Assembly: GCA_035541895.1 (NCBI GenBank)
Contig: DATKMK010000037.1
Span: 1 to 64,000 of the forward strand
DNA from: DATKMK01 sp035541895
GTDB taxonomy: Bacteria > Desulfobacterota > Binatia > HRBIN30 > JACQVA1
DNA: 64,000 nucleotides
Direction: 5' to 3'
In this document: one piece after another, positions 59,547-64,000 of the stretch
Position numbering within the stretch: the stretch's first letter is position 1
How the letters are laid out: every line of letters begins with the position of its first letter
The notes under the pieces: generated by a model
What the model was told of the DNA's origin: nothing
Database searches by the model: none
What the model saw: only the letters and a program-made list of their open reading frames with translations
Translations under genes and position numbers: made by a program

Positions 59547-59906
59547 CTACGGCAAGACGACGAGCTGCCCGCCAACGTGAGCGGGATGTAGCTGGCAGGT
59601 GATTGGAAAAACACCTTCCTTGTCCGCCGTGAATTCGACCGACTTCGGCTCTCCGCGCGTCACCACTTCTTCGACGTTCATCGCGGCGATTTTGTAGCCG
59701 TGCTGATTGGGGTCGGACTTCACGTTGTTGATCAATTTGATCTTCACCTTGTCGCCCTTGTGGACCACCAAGGTCGAGGGCAACCACAGCTTGCTGCCCT
59801 CATACTCGAGATTGACCACGGTAAATTCGTGCACCGGGTCGGCGCTCACGGCTCCGGCAGGCAACAACGCGGCACCAAGCACCATGGCGGCAACAAACCT
59901 TCGCAT
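59547..59906 (-). CDS. Periplasmic cupredoxin-like protein
   Basis: A 119-residue precursor with a signal peptide (MVLGAALLPAGAVSA). The beta-sandwich has a first His in NQHGYKIAAM and the C-terminal ligand loop CQLHPAHVGGQLVVLP, giving Cys and two His; a Met is not in the usual place, so the site may be of CuA-like or altered type-1 kind. A family near plastocyanin/nitrosocyanin-like proteins is likely. GGAGG upstream supports the start. Confidence 0.83.
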   Translation of the reverse strand: MRRFVAAMVLGAALLPAGAVSADPVHEFTVVNLEYEGSKLWLPSTLVVHKGDKVKIKLINNVKSDPNQHGYKIAAMNVEEVVTRGEPKSVEFTADKEGVFPITCQLHPAHVGGQLVVLP

Positions 59907-60037
59907 ACACTTCCTCCTTCAGCGCGAGATGCCGTCATCACGACACAAGCGTGGCGCGAATTCAACTAGGGTGGGCGGTAGGGCAGGGGGCCGTCCTCGA
60001 TTGCGGCACAGCCGCTCTGCTATAAGAAAAGGCGACG

Positions 60038-62056
60038 ATGCGCCGAGAAGGGACATTCCGCCTGGTTGCCGACTTCGCGCCGCAGGGCGACCAACCGCAG
60101 GCGATCGCGCAATTGGTCGACGGCGTGCGCCGCGAACTGAGTCATCAAACCCTGCTCGGTGTCACCGGGTCCGGGAAGACCTTCACGATGGCCAACGTCG
60201 TGGCGCAGATCAACAAGCCCACGCTGGTGATCGCGCCGAACAAGACGCTGGCCGCCCAGCTCTACAACGAGTTCAAGACGCTCTTCCCCGACAACGCGGT
60301 CCGCTACTTCGTCAGCTACTACGACTACTACCAACCCGAGGCCTACGTCCCGAGCACCGACACGTACATCGAGAAAGACTCGTCCATCAACGATGAGATC
60401 GACAAGATGCGGCATTCGGCCACCAAGGCCTTGCTGGAACGCAACGACGTGCTGATCGTCGCCAGCGTTTCCTGCATCTACGGCCTCGGATCGCCGGAGG
60501 CCTACTTCGAGATGTTGATCTTTCTCGAACGCGGCACGCGGGTCGACCGCGACTGGCTGCTGCGGAAACTGGTCGACATCCTTTACGAACGCAACGACTA
60601 CGACTTTCACCGCGGAACATTTCGCGTCCGCGGGGACGTGGTCGAGGTGTTTCCGGCCTATGAGGAAGCCCGCGCCATTCGCATCGAGCTGTTCGGTGAT
60701 ACGCTCGACGCCATCGCCGAGATCGATCCGTTGCGTGGGCAGGTTCTACGCAAGATCGACAAGGTGGCGATCTATCCTGCCAGTCACTACGTGACGGCGC
60801 CTGATCGGATGGAGAAAGCCGTCGCCGGTATCCGCGCGGAGTTGGCGGCTCGGATCGCGGAATTTCGCGCCGAGAACAAGTTGCTCGAAGCACAGCGGCT
60901 CGAACAACGCACGCAGTATGACTTGGAACTCCTTGCGGAGATGGGTTTCTGCCCCGGGATCGAGAACTATTCGCGTCATCTGACCGGCCGACAGCCCGGC
61001 GATCCGCCGCCGACACTGATGAACTACTTTCCCGACGACTGGCTGCTCGTCATCGACGAGAGCCACGTGACGGTGCCGCAGATCGGCGGGATGTATCGTG
61101 GCGACCGCTCGCGCAAGCAGACATTGGTCGATTACGGATTCCGCCTGCCCTCCGCGCTCGACAACCGACCGCTCAATTTCCAAGAGTTCGAAGCGCTGGT
61201 GAAGCAAGTGATCTATGTGTCCGCGACTCCGGGCAACTTCGAACTTGAACGGTCGCGTGGCGTGATCGTCGAGCAACTCATTCGCCCAACCGGCCTCACC
61301 GACCCGGAGATCGCGGTGCGTCGGGCGCGCGATCAGGTCGACGATCTGCTCGAGGCCATCCGCGAGCGGCTGGCGCGCAACGAGCGTGTTCTGGTCACCA
61401 CTTTGACGAAGAAGATGGCCGAGGACCTGACCGAATATTTCCAGGAACTCGGGTTGCGCGTCCGCTATCTGCACTCGGATATCGAAACGATTGAGCGCGT
61501 CGACATCATCCGCGATTTGCGCAAGGGCGTCTTCGACGTACTGGTCGGCATCAATCTGCTCCGGGAAGGGCTGGACCTACCGGAGGTGTCATTGGTGGCC
61601 ATCCTCGATGCGGACAAGGAAGGATATCTGCGGTCGGAGCGATCGTTGATTCAAACCATCGGGCGGGCGGCGCGCAACGTCAACGGTACAGTGATCATGT
61701 ATGCCGACCACGTCACCGACTCGATGCGGCGCGCGATCGATGAGACCAATCGTCGGCGCGCCAAGCAGTTGGCCTTCAACGAGGAACACGGGATCACGCC
61801 GCAAACGATCGTCAAGGCAATCGACGCTCGTCTGATCGACGTCGCCGAAGCGGACTACGTCGACGTGCCGGTGGTTGCCGAAGCGGATGCCGAGTACGAC
61901 ATCGCGCTCGACAAAATTCCCAAGCGCGTTGCCGCGCTACAGAAGCAAATGCGCCAAGCCGCGGCGGACTTGGAGTTCGAGCGCGCGGCCGAGCTCCGCG
62001 ATCAGATTCAGCGCTTGCAGCAGCGCGAACTCGAGCTACGCGACGCTGCTCCCTGA
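60038..62056 (+). CDS. uvrB: Excinuclease ABC subunit B
   Basis: DNA-damage verification helicase of nucleotide excision repair. 672 residues: Walker A GVTGSGKT, the beta-hairpin region YYDYYQPEAYVPSTDTYIEK, the DEAD-like motif DESH, helicase motifs V/VI (GINLLREGLDLPE, QTIGRAARN), and the C-terminal UVR domain (AAADLEFERAAELRDQI). TATAAG lies 12 bases before the ATG, so the message may have a very short leader. Confidence 0.98.
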   Translation: MRREGTFRLVADFAPQGDQPQAIAQLVDGVRRELSHQTLLGVTGSGKTFTMANVVAQINKPTLVIAPNKTLAAQLYNEFKTLFPDNAVRYFVSYYDYYQPEAYVPSTDTYIEKDSSINDEIDKMRHSATKALLERNDVLIVASVSCIYGLGSPEAYFEMLIFLERGTRVDRDWLLRKLVDILYERNDYDFHRGTFRVRGDVVEVFPAYEEARAIRIELFGDTLDAIAEIDPLRGQVLRKIDKVAIYPASHYVTAPDRMEKAVAGIRAELAARIAEFRAENKLLEAQRLEQRTQYDLELLAEMGFCPGIENYSRHLTGRQPGDPPPTLMNYFPDDWLLVIDESHVTVPQIGGMYRGDRSRKQTLVDYGFRLPSALDNRPLNFQEFEALVKQVIYVSATPGNFELERSRGVIVEQLIRPTGLTDPEIAVRRARDQVDDLLEAIRERLARNERVLVTTLTKKMAEDLTEYFQELGLRVRYLHSDIETIERVDIIRDLRKGVFDVLVGINLLREGLDLPEVSLVAILDADKEGYLRSERSLIQTIGRAARNVNGTVIMYADHVTDSMRRAIDETNRRRAKQLAFNEEHGITPQTIVKAIDARLIDVAEADYVDVPVVAEADAEYDIALDKIPKRVAALQKQMRQAAADLEFERAAELRDQIQRLQQRELELRDAAP

Positions 62057-62087
62057 CGGCATCGGATTCGGTTCACCCGGAGCGAGA

Positions 62088-62948
62088 GTGCACCCCGCCC
62101 AATTCAACAACGCCGAGGTCTTCGTCGTCGGCGGCTCGCTCGGCATCGGCCGTGCGATCGCCGAGCGCGTGGCCGCCCTCGGGGCGGACGTGACGATATT
62201 TGCGCGCCGCCGCGACCCGCTCGAACAGGCGGTCATCGCCGTGCGCGCCGCCAGCAAGCGCGCCGGCCAATGGGTCGCGTGGCAGCAGCTCGACGTGGCC
62301 GATCACGAACAAGTCGCTCTGACGATGAGGAGACTGGTCGCCGAACGGCGCGCGCCGGACGTGCTCATCAACTGCGCCGGGCGTGCGTACCCAAGGCGGT
62401 TTGAGGACATTACCTATGGGCAGTTTGCCGAGACCCTGCGGGTGAACCTGCACGGGTCATGGAACACGGTGCAAACGGTGCTGCCGTACATGAAAGAGCG
62501 CGGCCGCGGCTACATCATCAACACATCATCGATTGCCGGTCTGATCGGCGTCTTCGGTTACACCGATTACTGCGCGTCAAAGTTTGCACTCATCGGATTC
62601 TCGGAAGCGTTGCGCAACGAACTGAAGCCGCACGGAATCGCCGTGTCGGTGCTATGTCCGCCGGACACGGACACGCCCGGATTTGCGACTGAGAATCTCA
62701 CCAAGCCCGAGGAGACACGTGCGATTTCACGCGCGGCGCGGATTCTGTCGGCGGAGGCCGTCGCCGACACGTTGCTGCGTGGCATGGCGCGCGAGACGTT
62801 TCTCATCATTCCAGGTCGCGACGGGCGTCTGAGTGTCCTGGCGAAGCGGCTGGCTCCCGGCCTTGTCCGGCGAATCCTCGATCGCATTGTGGCGAAGGCA
62901 GGGCAACGTCGCGCCACACAGCCGTCCCATCCGCGCGGTACGGTTTGA
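62088..62948 (+). CDS. SDR resembling 3-ketodihydrosphingosine reductase
   Basis: A 286-residue short-chain dehydrogenase starting at GTG 62088 after GCGAG. Cofactor loop GGSLGIGRA, INCAGRAYPRRF, Ser-Tyr-Lys catalytic set in NTSSIAG and YTDYCASK, then CPPDTDTPGFATENLTKPEETR. That last string is the signature of KDSR-type enzymes in eukaryotes and sphingolipid-making bacteria. It would reduce 3-ketosphinganine to sphinganine. No serine palmitoyltransferase is in view, so another long-chain ketone is possible. Confidence 0.82.
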   Translation: MHPAQFNNAEVFVVGGSLGIGRAIAERVAALGADVTIFARRRDPLEQAVIAVRAASKRAGQWVAWQQLDVADHEQVALTMRRLVAERRAPDVLINCAGRAYPRRFEDITYGQFAETLRVNLHGSWNTVQTVLPYMKERGRGYIINTSSIAGLIGVFGYTDYCASKFALIGFSEALRNELKPHGIAVSVLCPPDTDTPGFATENLTKPEETRAISRAARILSAEAVADTLLRGMARETFLIIPGRDGRLSVLAKRLAPGLVRRILDRIVAKAGQRRATQPSHPRGTV

Positions 62949-63006
62949 CACTGCCCGGCAAGCGAATTAGAAAACCAGCGAGCACCAATTCAAACGGAGG
63001 CACATC

Positions 63007-63666
63007 ATGGCTCTTCGCATCGGGGACGAAGCCCCGGACTTCACGGCGGATACGACCCAAGGCGCGATTCGTTTTCACGAGTGGATCGGCGACGGCTGGG
63101 CCATTTTGTTTTCCCATCCGAAGGATTTCACTCCCGTGTGCACGACCGAGCTGGGCTACATGGCCAAGCTGCAGCCCGAGTTCTCTCGGCGCAACACGAA
63201 GGTCATCGGGCTGAGCGTCGACCCGGTGAGTAGTCATGCGAAGTGGGAAGGCGACATCGAGGAGACCCAAGGCGCGAAGGTCACCTATCCGATGATCGGC
63301 GATCCGGAGCTGAAGGTCGCGAAGCTCTACGACATGCTGCCCGCCGACGCGGGTACGACTTCAGAGGGGCGTACCGCAGCCAACAACGCGACCGTGCGAA
63401 CCGTGTTCGTCATCGGCCCCGACAAGAAGATCAAGCTGATGTTGGCGTATCCGATGAGCACAGGCCGCAATTTCGACGAAGTGCTGCGCGTGCTCGACTC
63501 GATTCAGCTCACCGCCAAGCATCAAGTCGCGACGCCGGTGAACTGGAAACCCGGGCAGGACGTCATCATCGTCCCGGCTGTGAGCGACGAGGATGCCAAG
63601 AAGCGCTTCCCGCAAGGCTGGAAAGCGCCGAAGCCATATCTACGCATCGTCCCGCAGCCGAAGTAG
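63007..63666 (+). CDS. 1-Cys peroxiredoxin, Prx6 type
   Basis: Reduces peroxides using one conserved Cys. The 219-residue protein has HPKDFTPVCTTELGYMA with the peroxidatic Cys, and GLSVDPVSSHAKW and the extended C-terminal dimerisation region (VATPVNWKPGQDVIIVP) typical of Prx6. No other Cys is seen, so reduction must come from an outside thiol. AACGGAGG precedes the ATG, and a long stem-loop follows. Confidence 0.96.
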   Translation: MALRIGDEAPDFTADTTQGAIRFHEWIGDGWAILFSHPKDFTPVCTTELGYMAKLQPEFSRRNTKVIGLSVDPVSSHAKWEGDIEETQGAKVTYPMIGDPELKVAKLYDMLPADAGTTSEGRTAANNATVRTVFVIGPDKKIKLMLAYPMSTGRNFDEVLRVLDSIQLTAKHQVATPVNWKPGQDVIIVPAVSDEDAKKRFPQGWKAPKPYLRIVPQPK

Positions 63667-63688
63667 CCGCTGCGAGTGAGTCGTGGAA

Positions 63689-63729
63689 CAGCATCCTCGG
63701 GCGCGCGCTTTCCGCGTCCGAGGATGCTG
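63689..63729 (+). terminator. Long stem-loop after the peroxiredoxin gene
   Basis: CAGCATCCTCGG (63689-63700) and CCGAGGATGCTG (63718-63729) form a perfect 12-base-pair stem; the 17-base loop can pair further (GCGC/GCGT). It begins 22 bases after the stop. No T run follows, so it is a strong hairpin but not a classical terminator. Confidence 0.65.
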
Positions 63730-63753
63730 CTAGCTATCGAACACGTCGGCTGA

Positions 63754-63792
63754 GCCCCCGTAGCTCAGGTGGATAGAGCACAGGATTCCTAA
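63754..63792 (+). tRNA. 5' half of tRNA-Arg(CCT), interrupted in the anticodon loop
   Basis: Acceptor 5' strand GCCCCCG, TA, D arm GCTC-AGGTGGATA-GAGC, A, anticodon 5' stem CAGGA, and loop TTCCTAA (anticodon CCT at 63788-63790) are perfect. The 3' half of the anticodon stem should read TCCTG but the sequence is ACCCA, and no T arm or acceptor 3' strand follows within the next 200 bases. The break falls at the end of the seven-base loop. Confidence 0.8.
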
Positions 63793-64000
63793 ACCCACAG
63801 AGGCCCCGGAAACCCTTGTCGCACAAGGCTCCGGGGCTTGCTGTGCCTAGCACATTTTGGTTGGCGTGTGGGTGGCGGGAGGGTGCTCTGCGGACGCTCG
63901 CGGGCACAATTTGGGCACAATCCGGGTGACCTCTTTGCTATGCGTGCGGCACCCTGGAAAGGGGGGCCAGGCGTCAGTTTCGACACCCCCGGGAGGGCGC
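63793..64000. mobile_element. Probable edge of an integrated element at the tRNA-Arg(CCT) site
   Basis: From the break in the tRNA the sequence changes to non-coding DNA with a long hairpin (CCCCGGA/TCCGGGG outer and CCTTGT/ACAAGG inner arms, about 63803-63838), and the direct repeat GGGCACAAT at 63902-63910 and 63913-63921, 11 bases apart. Phased short repeats and a tRNA anticodon-loop crossover are usual at tyrosine-recombinase attachment sites. No integrase gene is visible before the window ends. Confidence 0.5.

Noticed and set aside
63789..63986. 65-codon minus-strand frame at the right edge
   Set aside because: It crosses the tRNA fragment, hairpin and direct repeats; it has no domain feature and starts at a GTG without a ribosome site.
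63754..64000. Group I intron in tRNA-Arg(CCT)
   Set aside because: Such introns are known in this tRNA's anticodon loop, but I find no guide sequence pairing with the 5' exon next to the break and no core-like motifs in the 210 bases seen. It is not fully excluded because the window ends.

Overview
The window is a GC-rich, gene-dense piece of a Gram-negative-type bacterial chromosome. Several features resemble what is known of uncultured deltaproteobacteria-like lineages such as Binatota. These are the conserved block ispE / tRNA-Gln / prs / rplY / pth / rpsF / rpsR / DUF2232 / rplI, F420-type proteins (FrhB-like and PPOX-like), and surface proteins with a Thr-Pro linker followed by a paired EF-hand (dockerin-like) C-terminus. 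That lineage assignment is an inference from gene content, not a phylogeny.

Layout. 1-3061: end of a urease operon (ureC 3' part, ureE, ureF, ureG, a coupled lipoprotein). 3175-8721: tRNA-Arg(CCG), then the ispE to rplI housekeeping block with tRNA-Gln inside. 8734-13400: a sigma54 activator with a LuxR regulator, a PPOX protein, a membrane protein, a cytochrome c and a TPR protein. 13530-22112: uvrC, comEC, frhB-like, a PAS/HisKA/receiver hybrid, a GspC-like protein, vanZ-like, rnhB. 22175-24896: pyruvate dehydrogenase E2, lipB and lipA in an overlapping operon. 24982-31621: a GST, a PuuD-like membrane protein, a plastocyanin-like lipoprotein, a rubrerythrin/DUF3501/Fur operon, a LON-domain protein, a lone nuoI and a rhodanese-MoeB fusion. 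31667-40567: purF, transketolase, then minus-strand trmB, SDR, secreted Ser/Gly-rich protein, thiolase, glycosyltransferase and aldo/keto reductase.

41086-50336 is a surface/secretome island: a penicillin-acylase lipoprotein and two large paralogous proteins. The first paralogue carries exact 540-bp tandem repeats. 50416-52555 holds mdh and sucC (no sucD follows), then a non-coding stretch with DnaA-box-like sites. 52785-55589 holds a lipoprotein and a coupled run of small enzymes.

55578-59487 is the most interesting locus. A soluble histidine kinase and an NtrC-type sigma54 activator lie between two sigma54 promoter matches. One points at a receiver-like protein without its phosphorylatable Asp, the other at a 66-residue single-span membrane protein. 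I read this as a self-contained signalling cassette with its outputs on both sides. 59547-63666 holds a cupredoxin, uvrB, a 3-ketosphinganine-reductase-like SDR and a 1-Cys peroxiredoxin. At 63754-63792 a tRNA-Arg(CCT) is cut off in its anticodon loop and followed by a long hairpin and direct repeats, which looks like the edge of an integrated element running off the right end.
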